From Acidimicrobiaceae bacterium (GTDB taxonomy: Bacteria > Actinomycetota > Acidimicrobiia > Acidimicrobiales > RAAP-2): a stretch of DNA of 43,495 nucleotides. The stretch is from the NCBI GenBank assembly GCA_003160635.1, contig PMLV01000262.1:1-43495 (forward strand), read 5' to 3'. Every line of letters starts with the position of its first letter. Position 1 is the first letter of the stretch. Position numbers and translations under genes: made by a program. The notes beneath the pieces are model-generated. The model searched no databases. It worked only from the letters and a program-made list of their open reading frames with translations, and was not told the DNA's origin. Shown piece by piece: positions 1 through 7,882 of this stretch.

Positions 1-101
1 TACACCTCTCGGCGGGACGTGATCATAGTAGAAGGTCCACCTTTAAACCCTCACCCAGAGATCGGTCAACCGCTCCGAGACCGCGGTGTTGTCGAGTCGG
101 C

Positions 102-2768
102 TTAACCAGCGACCAAGTCAAGAGGCTCGTTCGAATCAGGGTCCGAGCATTGGTTGTGATCTGCTTGCGGCCGCCGCGAAATCCCGCCAACTCGGCGACG
201 CGACGATGAACTGAGGCGGCTGGCGACTCGTGGTCCGGTGAAATGGGTGCCAGCCACGAACCGCATGACGGGACCCAAGCTCGGAGCGGCCAGCGCGCCG
301 GTGAAGAACAAGCCGGGAACGTTGGACTCCAGGTGGTGGTTGAGGACAGGGGCGCCGGCCGCAACCCTGAGGCTGGCCCGCAAGGAGGGTTCAAGGTAGC
401 CGAGACGGGTCAGGTCAAATCGAAAGCCGGTTCCGGCGATGATGTGATCAGCTTCTTCGATCACGTCACCCTCGGGACCCCTGAGGTGCAGCCGAACGCG
501 GTCGCCGGCAGCCTCGGATCCGACGATTTGATGGCCAAGCAACGTGGGTACTCGGCCCTCCACCCGCTCCCGAAGCCACCAGGATCCCTGCGGCCTGCCG
601 AGGAATCCCAGCCCACGTTCGATGCGGGACGCCTCAGGCAGGAGCCGGAAGGCGTCGGGCATCCGGTCGTAGGCCCAGCAGTGCCACCCCTCACACAGTC
701 GAGCGACAGGGCTTCTCATCCGCCGCCGCAGGGTAGGCCGGAGGGGATTGGGGGCGTGCCACCACACACCGTCACCACGAACGACGATCTTCACCGTTGC
801 TCCCTGCTCGTGGAGCAACGCGGCGGTCTCCAGCGCCGACTGACCCCGGCCCACGACAAGAACATCGTTGCCCCCAAATCTGCTCAGGTCGGTGTGTGCT
901 GATGTATGCGATACCAAGTCGGAGGGGAGCCCAGTCAGTTCGGGCGGCACGAAAGCAAACGGAATGACGCCGGTGGCCACGACCACGCGGGATGCACGGA
1001 CGGCCTCGCCCTCCGCCGTGCGAACCAGGAAGCCGCCGACTGTCTGGGACAGTGAGACGATGTCGGTCTCTTCCACGTTTGGAACCAGGTGGCGGGCGAA
1101 CCAGGTCCCGTAGCCGACGAACTGTTCGCTCGAGAGCGGAGTGACGCGCTGGTGGTACTCCTCGTTTACGGTGCGGCAATAGTCGCCGGCGAGAAACCCG
1201 GGGCTGGGTGCCGACAGGTCGGACGCGTAGGGCTCCGACTTGAGGATCATCCCGGCGGGCATGTTGAATCGCCACGCCCCCATCGTTCGACCGAAAACCC
1301 GATGCTCAATCTTCGCTTCGTTGAGGTGGGCGGCTACCGATAGCCCGTTCGGGCCCGCACCGATCACCACTACGTCAGCATCCGACATGGTCATGCTCCT
1401 GTGCGTTCGAGGTGTAGCAGTCGAGCGGCGTACGGACCGAATAGCTCTTTTGGCGAACTTGTGCCGAGCAATCCCGATGTCTCGGGCGAACGCTGACCAG
1501 GCCGGGCGGAGATCGCCCCGATCCACGTAGTCATAGGCTTGGCGGTGGAGGAACGCTGCCGCGAACGTGGTTATCGCCCGTAACGGGGGCACACTGTCGG
1601 GCTGTCTCCTGCTCCTCAGGTTCTCCAACAGCCACTTGACGTCACCATGTAGGAATCGCATCCTGACCCCGGTCTGGTAGCCCGGCGTTGACCCGAGTGG
1701 CTCGCCTGCCGCCCATCGCCACAACAGTTTGGGAAAGTCGACGCCCGACCGAACCGCGACCTCCAGTGACCCCGACAAACGGGCGTTGATCTCCATCAGC
1801 AGTGGGCGGCCGGAGGCGTCCCGGCGGAACTCGACCTCGCAGTAGCCTTCCAAATCCAGGGCTTGCACCAACCCCACTGCGGCCGATCTGAGCTCAGAAG
1901 GCATGAGGATGCCTTCTCGCACCACCGACACGCCGCCGAGTACGGGCGTCATCCGATGAGCGACTTGCGCGAACTCCCCCCAGACCCGTCCGTGAGCGTA
2001 GAAGAGACTTACCGCTTCGCGGGAACCACCCACCCACTGCTGAACGATTACCGAACTGCCGATCTCGTTCAGTAAGTGGACGTAGGCCAAAGCTTCGGAC
2101 TCGTTGAGAAATACCCGAGACACCACTCGAGTTGCGGTGTTGTCATGTTCGACCCACGAGCGACTGGGTTTGATGACGGCCGGGTATCCCACCTCAGCAA
2201 GAGCAAGCAAGGTGTCCTTAGGATGAGCAATCGGGACGGTGCGCGGCGACGGTATGCCCAACCTTGTCGCCACTGCGAGGGTGCGCTCCTTGTCGTTGGC
2301 TATTTCCAGAGCGCACTCCGACGCCAGCGCCAGCGCCACATCATGGCTCTCGAAGCACGACCGCCAAGGCCGGAGGGCGGCGATCGAACCATCCATCGAA
2401 GGAATCAGCACCCGGGTTGGGTGTTCGCGAACGAGATCTAGTAGAGCCCGAGCGTAGGCGGCCGGTTCGTCGTGGTAACTGGGAAGCGTTCTACTCCAGC
2501 CCGACCAGCAGGAGCTAAACGACGGCGCCCTGAGGCGGGGATCGCACATGTCAAGCGCCTCGGCCGTCGCCAGGTGCAGTCCGGCGCGGCCCAGCGCCCG
2601 GGTGACAACCAGCGACTGGCGAGCACTTCCATCGATGACCAGGGCGTCGATGACTCCTGGCCCTCCCGGGGGGGCGCTGCGCGGCCTGGGGATGCTCCGA
2701 GGTTCTAGTCGAGTCCCGCGGTGACCCTCGTCCCCGGGTTCCAGGAACGCCATGACCTCTCCCTCCAT
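102..2768 (-). CDS. ATP-grasp / FAD-dependent oxidoreductase fusion protein
   Basis: An uninterrupted frame of 888 codons joins two proteins. Residues about 40-440 are an ATP-grasp ligase: an N-terminal nucleotide-binding-like part (VIDGSARQSL), a lysine strand in GYPAVIKPS, and the metal-binding end EVEFRRD...LLMEINARLSGS. ATP-grasp enzymes join a carboxylate to an amine or thiol through an acyl-phosphate. From about residue 461 a flavoprotein begins with a FAD Rossmann motif (VVVIGAGPNG), then VVATG, a second NADPH-type Rossmann motif (VLVVGRGQSALE) and a closing GTGFRFD, as in flavin monooxygenases and ornithine-hydroxylase-like proteins. The start was chosen at the ATG after AAGGAG with a 6-base spacer; the frame stays open 324 bases further upstream but that part looks non-coding. 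An ATG inside the frame has its own good ribosome site, so the oxidoreductase may also be made alone. Substrates are unknown. Position beside the polysaccharide operon suggests a modifying role; that is inference. Confidence 0.8.
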   Translation of the reverse strand: MEGEVMAFLEPGDEGHRGTRLEPRSIPRPRSAPPGGPGVIDALVIDGSARQSLVVTRALGRAGLHLATAEALDMCDPRLRAPSFSSCWSGWSRTLPSYHDEPAAYARALLDLVREHPTRVLIPSMDGSIAALRPWRSCFESHDVALALASECALEIANDKERTLAVATRLGIPSPRTVPIAHPKDTLLALAEVGYPAVIKPSRSWVEHDNTATRVVSRVFLNESEALAYVHLLNEIGSSVIVQQWVGGSREAVSLFYAHGRVWGEFAQVAHRMTPVLGGVSVVREGILMPSELRSAAVGLVQALDLEGYCEVEFRRDASGRPLLMEINARLSGSLEVAVRSGVDFPKLLWRWAAGEPLGSTPGYQTGVRMRFLHGDVKWLLENLRSRRQPDSVPPLRAITTFAAAFLHRQAYDYVDRGDLRPAWSAFARDIGIARHKFAKRAIRSVRRSTATPRTHRSMTMSDADVVVIGAGPNGLSVAAHLNEAKIEHRVFGRTMGAWRFNMPAGMILKSEPYASDLSAPSPGFLAGDYCRTVNEEYHQRVTPLSSEQFVGYGTWFARHLVPNVEETDIVSLSQTVGGFLVRTAEGEAVRASRVVVATGVIPFAFVPPELTGLPSDLVSHTSAHTDLSRFGGNDVLVVGRGQSALETAALLHEQGATVKIVVRGDGVWWHAPNPLRPTLRRRMRSPVARLCEGWHCWAYDRMPDAFRLLPEASRIERGLGFLGRPQGSWWLRERVEGRVPTLLGHQIVGSEAAGDRVRLHLRGPEGDVIEEADHIIAGTGFRFDLTRLGYLEPSLRASLRVAAGAPVLNHHLESNVPGLFFTGALAAPSLGPVMRFVAGTHFTGPRVASRLSSSSRRRVGGISRRPQADHNQCSDPDSNEPLDLVAG
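1386..1400 (-). promoter_or_regulatory. Internal ribosome binding site and start codon of the oxidoreductase half
   Basis: On the minus strand the motif AGGAG is followed after 7 bases by an in-frame ATG (MSDADVVVIGAG), exactly where the flavoprotein domain begins. A second ATG lies two codons earlier. This is what one expects of a separate gene whose upstream neighbour has lost its stop codon, or of a fusion with internal initiation. Confidence 0.55.
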
Positions 2769-3281
2769 CCGACGCTCCTTGCGCGAACATCGCCATCGCA
2801 CGCGGTGTTGCGACTGCAGGAATGTTGCAAGAGTGGGAGGTGGAGCGGCATCGCCTGATACATCGGTGAGGTGAAACCGAACCTCGGTCGCCCCCTCAAA
2901 CTGCCTGATCACGGGCCGGACGACCATACGCAAGCCTGGAAAATTGGGAGACGGCCAAGCAGACGACTGAGGCTCGAAGGCAACGTTGTGCTCCTGAGCG
3001 ACGCAGCCCACACAACCCACTTCAGCCACACGCCTGGCCATCGAAGAGGCCATCGTCTTGGTTGAGAACCTCGGCCGGCACTCTGAGAGCAACCCACCCT
3101 CGGGTTAGTGGATCCGCAGGGTTGACGGAGACTCGCGACCCCAACGCTCCCGCATCCGACCACGCCATGGAATCCCTGGTCATGGCACGCCTCAAACCAC
3201 ACGCGATACGTATCTGGGACCCCCTTTTGGGCTCTTTTCTACGGGTGGGCCGTCCACCCGGGGCCGCAAGTGGGAGGAACG
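2769..3281. other. Gene-free region between divergent operons
   Basis: About 510 bases separate the minus-strand fusion gene from the plus-strand algD-like gene, so promoters for both directions should lie here. No frame in it looks like a real protein. A perfect 7-bp hairpin (CGGGTGG/CCACCCG, loop GCCGT, bases 3242-3260) sits just upstream of the AGTGGGAGG ribosome site of the algD-like gene and follows two T-rich runs. It has no U-tail in the plus direction, so it is better viewed as a 5' leader structure than as a terminator. Confidence 0.5.
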
Positions 3282-4607
3282 ATGAGGGTCGCCGTATTTG
3301 GACTGGGCTATGTCGGCACCGTCACGGCTGGGGTCCTGGCCTCCAACGGCCACGACGTCGTGGGGGTCGATGTCGACGCCACCAAGGTCGCCGCCATCGA
3401 AAGCGGCCGAAGTCCGGTCATCGAACCCGGGCTCGACGCGATAGTAGGAGCGGCGGTCTCCTCGGGAAAGCTTCGCGCCACGATCGATGGGCAAACGGCA
3501 CTTAGAGGGGCAGACCTCTCGCTCATCTGTGTCGGCACCCCATCGTCACCCCAAGGCAATACGGACCTCAGCTACCTGCTGCGCGCGGTCTCCGACATCG
3601 CCGACGTGCTTGCCGCCGAGTCGACCGGATCTCCGAGCCGCAACCACTCTCTGGTAGTCCGCAGCACCGTTCCTCCCGGGACGCTTGCCAAGCTCGTCTC
3701 GCCGCTCATCGCTGAGCGAACGTCGGGTTGTGCAGTGTCAATCGGCATAGGCGTCTGCCCGGAGTTCCTGCGAGAGGGAACCGCAATTGCCGACTTCTAC
3801 GAGGCACCGCTCACCGTCGTTGGGACAGAGGACCCAGCAGTCGCCAAGGTGATGACCAAACTCTTCGGCTTCCTCGACACTCCGGTGCAGATCGCCCCAT
3901 CCGGCGTGGCCGAAGGTTTGAAGATCGCTTGCAACGCCTTCCATGCCACAAAGATCTCATTCGCCAATGAGCTAGGCCGCCTGTTCCGCACTCTTGGCGT
4001 CGACTCCCGAGCGGTGATGGACCTGTTCTGCCAAGACACGAAGCTCAACATCTCCCCCAGCTACCTGAATCCTGGATTTGCTTTCGGCGGTTCGTGTCTA
4101 CCCAAGGACCTCCGTTCGCTCCTTTACGTCGCGCGCATGCACTCGCTGGACCTCCCGCTTCTGTCAGGTGCTCTAACAACGAACGCGCTTTCAATCAACG
4201 AAGTAGTCACGCGCGTAATTATGAGTGACGCACGCTCCGTGGCTCTGCTGGGTTTGAGCTTCAAGATGGAGAGTGACGATCTGCGCGAGAGTCCATTCGT
4301 CGACCTCGCCGAAACCCTCATCGGGAAGGGGTTCGAGGTCCGGATTTTTGATCCGATCGTTGACTCATCGGTCCTGGTCGGAGCCAATCGCAGGTTTGTG
4401 GACTCGAAGCTCCCCCATCTCAGCCGTGTCCTCACCAGTGATCCGGCGCAAGCGTTGGTAGGGGCAGACCTCGCGCTCGTCTCCAGCTCGCATCCGAGGG
4501 TGCTTGAAGCCCTTGCGGACAATCCGCCGGACGTGATCATCGACCTTTGCGGCCGTCTGGGGTCGTCGATCGAAAGCTTGCGCGGCTACCAAGGGGTGGC
4601 GTGGTAG
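3282..4607 (+). CDS. GDP-mannose/UDP-glucose 6-dehydrogenase family protein, AlgD-like
   Basis: Oxidises a nucleotide sugar at C6 in two NAD-dependent steps to give a nucleotide-uronic acid, a cytoplasmic precursor of acidic polysaccharides. The N-terminus carries the NAD Rossmann motif GLGYVG (residues 7-12). The catalytic cysteine is Cys272 in FGGSCLPKD, and Lys214 lies in the conserved central helix. Several stretches follow GDP-mannose dehydrogenase AlgD more closely than UDP-glucose dehydrogenases: SPVIEPGL, FANELGR, CQDTKLNIS and NPGFAFGGSCLPKD, plus the DDLRESPFVDLAE and IGKGFEVRIFDP segment of the C-terminal domain. At 441 residues it has the usual family length. The start follows GGGAGG with a 4-base spacer. 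The next gene overlaps its stop, so it heads an operon. The subfamily call (GDP-mannose rather than UDP-glucose) rests on recalled motifs, not an alignment. Confidence 0.88.
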   Translation: MRVAVFGLGYVGTVTAGVLASNGHDVVGVDVDATKVAAIESGRSPVIEPGLDAIVGAAVSSGKLRATIDGQTALRGADLSLICVGTPSSPQGNTDLSYLLRAVSDIADVLAAESTGSPSRNHSLVVRSTVPPGTLAKLVSPLIAERTSGCAVSIGIGVCPEFLREGTAIADFYEAPLTVVGTEDPAVAKVMTKLFGFLDTPVQIAPSGVAEGLKIACNAFHATKISFANELGRLFRTLGVDSRAVMDLFCQDTKLNISPSYLNPGFAFGGSCLPKDLRSLLYVARMHSLDLPLLSGALTTNALSINEVVTRVIMSDARSVALLGLSFKMESDDLRESPFVDLAETLIGKGFEVRIFDPIVDSSVLVGANRRFVDSKLPHLSRVLTSDPAQALVGADLALVSSSHPRVLEALADNPPDVIIDLCGRLGSSIESLRGYQGVAW

Positions 4608-5911
4608 CGGTCACGTCGAGGCCTCGGACAACGGCTGAAACGTCTGCCGGTCTGGGCACGCCCCAGAGACGGGGCGCACCGGGACGGCGCCCCGGCGTGC
4701 TGATCATCGTGCAGAACCTGCCGGTCCCATTCGACCGACGAGTGTGGTTGGAGTGTCAGGCACTCCGCTCGGCTGGGTACGACGTCTCGGTCGTCTGCCC
4801 GAAAGGTCCCGGGGACCCCTCTGAGCAGATCGTCGAAGGCGTGAACCTGTACAAGTACGAGCCTCACCCCGCGAGTTCGGGGATGGCTTCGTTTGTAGTC
4901 GAGTACCTGCACTCGTTTGTCGCGACTGCACGGTTAACCCTGAAGGCTTGGCGAAAGCGCCGGTTCGATGTTCTTCAGGCATGCAATCCGCCAGACATTT
5001 TCTGGCCAATCGCGTTGGCGTTTCGTGTCTTTACCAAGGTCCAATTCGTCTTCGACCATCACGATCTCTGCCCGGAGCTCTTCGAATCCCGTTTTGAAGG
5101 GGGCTCAAAGGCGCTCGGCCGGGGCCTCCGGTTTCTCGAATGGTGCACCTTTAAGTCTGCGCATCACGTCATCTCTACGAACGACTCATACCGGCGGGTG
5201 GCGATGGAGCGCGGCGGCAAGCCGGCCAACAGGGTCACAGTGGTGCGCACGGGCCCTGACCCCGCCCGGCTGTGTCGGTCTGAACCTGATTCCGGATGGT
5301 TGGCCGGGCGGAAGCACCTTGTGTCTTATCTGGGCGTCATGGGACCCCAGGACGGCGTGGACCTGGCTATTCGTTGCGCCGATCACATTGTCCACGACCT
5401 AAGTCGCGACGACGTCAGCTTCGTTTTCGTGGGCTCGGGCGACTGCTTCAGACAACTGGTGGAACTGCGCGACGAACTCGGCCTTGGCGACTATGTGGAG
5501 TTCACCGGCCGCGCGTCCGATGAGGTCGTAGCCTCGATCTTGTCGACCGCCGATGTCGGCCTGTGTCCAGATCCCAAGAACCCGCTGAATGACCTATCGA
5601 CAATGAACAAGACCATGGAGTACATGGCGTACTCGGTTCCCGTCGTTGCATTCGATCTGCGCGAGACAAGGGTCTCGGCCGCGGATGCGGCCTTGTACGC
5701 AGTACCGAACGACGTTCGAGACTTCGCGGCAAAGGTGTTACAGGTTCTTGATGACGACGAATTCCGCGTGGCCATGGGCGAGCGGGGTCGTCAGCGTGTC
5801 GTCGACCATTTGGCCTGGTCGCGCCAGATGACCGGATATCTAGGTGTTTACGACGCGATCACCGGGAGGGTACCGTCAGCGGGCCGAGATCCAACGTTGT
5901 CGGGGGCCTGA
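4601..5911 (+). CDS. Glycosyltransferase family 4 protein
   Basis: Probably adds one sugar to the lipid-linked repeat unit on the inner face of the membrane. The 436-residue protein has the two-domain GT-B pattern: an N-terminal half starting IIVQNLPVPFDRRVWLE and containing FDHHDLCPELFE (about residue 150), and a C-terminal half with LGVMGPQDGVD, FVGSGD, VEFTGRA and the donor-binding helix NKTMEYMAYSVPVVAF (about residue 335), which holds the family's conserved glutamate. The GTG start was chosen because it overlaps the upstream stop and follows AAGGGG; a longer frame exists but lies inside the dehydrogenase gene. The next gene starts 4 bases after its stop. The sugar and acceptor cannot be read from the sequence. 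Confidence 0.88.
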   Translation: MVAVTSRPRTTAETSAGLGTPQRRGAPGRRPGVLIIVQNLPVPFDRRVWLECQALRSAGYDVSVVCPKGPGDPSEQIVEGVNLYKYEPHPASSGMASFVVEYLHSFVATARLTLKAWRKRRFDVLQACNPPDIFWPIALAFRVFTKVQFVFDHHDLCPELFESRFEGGSKALGRGLRFLEWCTFKSAHHVISTNDSYRRVAMERGGKPANRVTVVRTGPDPARLCRSEPDSGWLAGRKHLVSYLGVMGPQDGVDLAIRCADHIVHDLSRDDVSFVFVGSGDCFRQLVELRDELGLGDYVEFTGRASDEVVASILSTADVGLCPDPKNPLNDLSTMNKTMEYMAYSVPVVAFDLRETRVSAADAALYAVPNDVRDFAAKVLQVLDDDEFRVAMGERGRQRVVDHLAWSRQMTGYLGVYDAITGRVPSAGRDPTLSGA

Positions 5912-5915
5912 GACT

Positions 5916-7823
5916 GTGTGCGGGATCGCCGGGTGCTACCAGCAGGTCGACGGGGACGTCCTCATCAAGTCGATGAGCGATCGCATGGCCCATCGGGGTC
6001 CTGACGACGACGGTCTGTTCGAATACCAGCGCGGGCAGGTGTCGGTGCAACTCGCGTTCCGGCGGCTCTCGATCATCGATCTCAGCGAAGGCGGGCACCA
6101 ACCCCTCAGTCGTCATGGCCTGACGCTCTGCTACAACGGCGAGCTCTACAACTATCGAGAACTCCGCTCGGAGCTGGTGGGCCACGGTGTCCGGTTCAGC
6201 ACATCGTCAGACACCGAGGTTGTCCTTGAGGCATGGCGACACTGGGGACCCGGGGCTTTGGAGCGATTCCGCGGAATGTTCGCGTTGGCGATTTTCGACG
6301 AGCACACGGGTCGCCTGGCACTCGCCCGGGATCAGCTCGGCATCAAGCCGCTCCATTATTTGCCCCGCAAAGACGGGGTAATCTTTGCGTCCGAACTGAA
6401 GAGCATCGTTTCAGCAGTCGGCCGCGAACTGACGGCCGACCCGGCGACCCTGGTGGCATCTCTCCTCTTTTACTGGGTGCCGCCAGAGCGTTGCTCGATC
6501 AAGGGGGTCGAGAAGCTCGCTCCTGGATCGTGGGCAGAATTCCGCCCCGACGGTTCAGTCACGGTGCGCACGTACTGGTCGATTGCCGAAGTGGCGGCGG
6601 AGGCGGGGAACGGACATCCAGCCGACCTAGAAGCTGTCATCGAGGAGTCAGTCACCGCGCACCTTGTTGCCGACGTGCCGATCTCGAGTTTCCTGAGCGG
6701 CGGCCTGGACTCGAGCATCATCACCGTACTGGCCAAGCGCGCCGATCCCGATCTCGACGCCTACACGATCACATTTCGTCCGCAGGACCAACGCCTAGAG
6801 GCAATGCCCGACGACGCTGTTTATGCCCGGCGGGTCGCCAAGCGCTATGGCATCAGGCTGCATGAGATCGAGGCCGATCCCAACATCGCATCCCTGCTTC
6901 CCACCATCGTCGACGTTCTAGATGAGCCGATCGGCGACCCAGCGGCGATCAACACGTTCCTCATGTGTCAGGCCGCCAGGGATGCCGGCGTGAAGGTCGT
7001 GCTGTCGGGCATGGGGGCGGACGAACTGTTTGGGGGCTACCGAAAGCATCTTGCCTGCCTTACCGCCGCCAAGTACCAGAGGGTCCCGCGTATCGCTCGC
7101 CGAGCGGTCCAAGGAGCGGTCGGGCGCGCACCTGTCGTCGTGGGGGGGCGTGGCATGCGCTACATGCGATGGGCGAAACGATTCTTGACCTTCGCCGAGC
7201 TTCCCGAGGCTGAGGCTTTCCGGCGCAGCTACACCCTCTACGACGCGCCGGAACTCAAGGCCCTGGTTAACGGGGACTTCAGCACCCATGTGGACGACAT
7301 CATCGAAGACCACGACGAGCTGTACGCAGACAACTCGCTTGGGGACCGGGTCAACCGCATGTGCCTTGCGGATTCGCGCCTCTTCCTCCCCGGACTGAAT
7401 CTCGCCTACACGGACCGGGCCAGCATGGCAACCTCGGTCGAAGTGCGCGTGCCGTTCGTGGACCCGAAGGTCGCCGCGGCCGCTTTCTCCTTCTCGGGGG
7501 CCGACAAGATCCATCATGGGTCTGGGAAGGTCGCGCTGAAGGACGCTGCGAAGGCATGGCTTCCTCAAGACGTCATCCACCGGCCGAAAGCGTCTTTCGG
7601 TGCCCCGTTGCGAGCTTGGATATCAAGGGACCTCCGTGCGGTCGTCGACGACGTCCTCCTCGGCGGGAGCCTCGTCTCCAGTGGGTGGGTCGACGAGGGT
7701 GCAGTGCGCCGCTTGGTCGATGATGAGAGGGCTGGCCGCGAGGATCGCTCCAAGCAAATCTGGCAGCTGCTGACCCTCGAGCTGTGGTGTGAGAACGCAC
7801 GCAACGCTGGGGTGACCGTATGA
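5916..7823 (+). CDS. Asparagine synthase family (glutamine-hydrolysing) amidotransferase
   Basis: Class-II glutamine amidotransferases of this family hydrolyse glutamine through an N-terminal cysteine and use the ammonia on a carboxylate activated as an adenylate. The GTG start puts the catalytic Cys at position 2 (CGIAGC), which fixes the start; it lies only 4 bases after the upstream stop. MAHRGPDDDG and CYNGELYNYRE complete the glutaminase domain, and SGGLDSS (about residue 262) is the pyrophosphatase loop of the synthetase domain. YTDRASMATSVEVRVPFVD is also typical. At 635 residues it is a full-length AsnB/WbpS-type protein. In surface-polysaccharide loci such enzymes (WbpS is the known example) can turn uronic acids into uronamides. 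Next to an AlgD-like enzyme that is more likely than asparagine synthesis, but this is inference. Confidence 0.88.
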   Translation: MCGIAGCYQQVDGDVLIKSMSDRMAHRGPDDDGLFEYQRGQVSVQLAFRRLSIIDLSEGGHQPLSRHGLTLCYNGELYNYRELRSELVGHGVRFSTSSDTEVVLEAWRHWGPGALERFRGMFALAIFDEHTGRLALARDQLGIKPLHYLPRKDGVIFASELKSIVSAVGRELTADPATLVASLLFYWVPPERCSIKGVEKLAPGSWAEFRPDGSVTVRTYWSIAEVAAEAGNGHPADLEAVIEESVTAHLVADVPISSFLSGGLDSSIITVLAKRADPDLDAYTITFRPQDQRLEAMPDDAVYARRVAKRYGIRLHEIEADPNIASLLPTIVDVLDEPIGDPAAINTFLMCQAARDAGVKVVLSGMGADELFGGYRKHLACLTAAKYQRVPRIARRAVQGAVGRAPVVVGGRGMRYMRWAKRFLTFAELPEAEAFRRSYTLYDAPELKALVNGDFSTHVDDIIEDHDELYADNSLGDRVNRMCLADSRLFLPGLNLAYTDRASMATSVEVRVPFVDPKVAAAAFSFSGADKIHHGSGKVALKDAAKAWLPQDVIHRPKASFGAPLRAWISRDLRAVVDDVLLGGSLVSSGWVDEGAVRRLVDDERAGREDRSKQIWQLLTLELWCENARNAGVTV

Positions 7824-7882
7824 GTGAGTTTCCGTGGGTCTGGCCCGAGCCGACTCATAGATCGGATCGGAGAACTCGGTGA
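7820..7882 (+). other. 20-codon mini-frame bridging two operon genes
   Basis: An ATG overlaps the stop of the amidotransferase gene (ATGA) and opens a 20-codon frame (begins MSEFPWVWPEP) whose TGA overlaps the GTG start of the next gene (GTGA). It fills the only 55-base gap in this otherwise tightly packed operon. It may serve only to couple translation between the two genes; a functional peptide is unproven. Confidence 0.3.

Noticed and set aside
243-902. Plus-strand frame of 219 codons opposite the flavin oxidoreductase
   Set aside because: Low-complexity Gly/Pro/Arg composition and complete overlap with a gene that has clear FAD and NADPH motifs.
2769-3092. N-terminal extension of the ATP-grasp fusion upstream of residue 1
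   Set aside because: The frame is open but the residues look random, and two good ribosome sites favour the later ATG.
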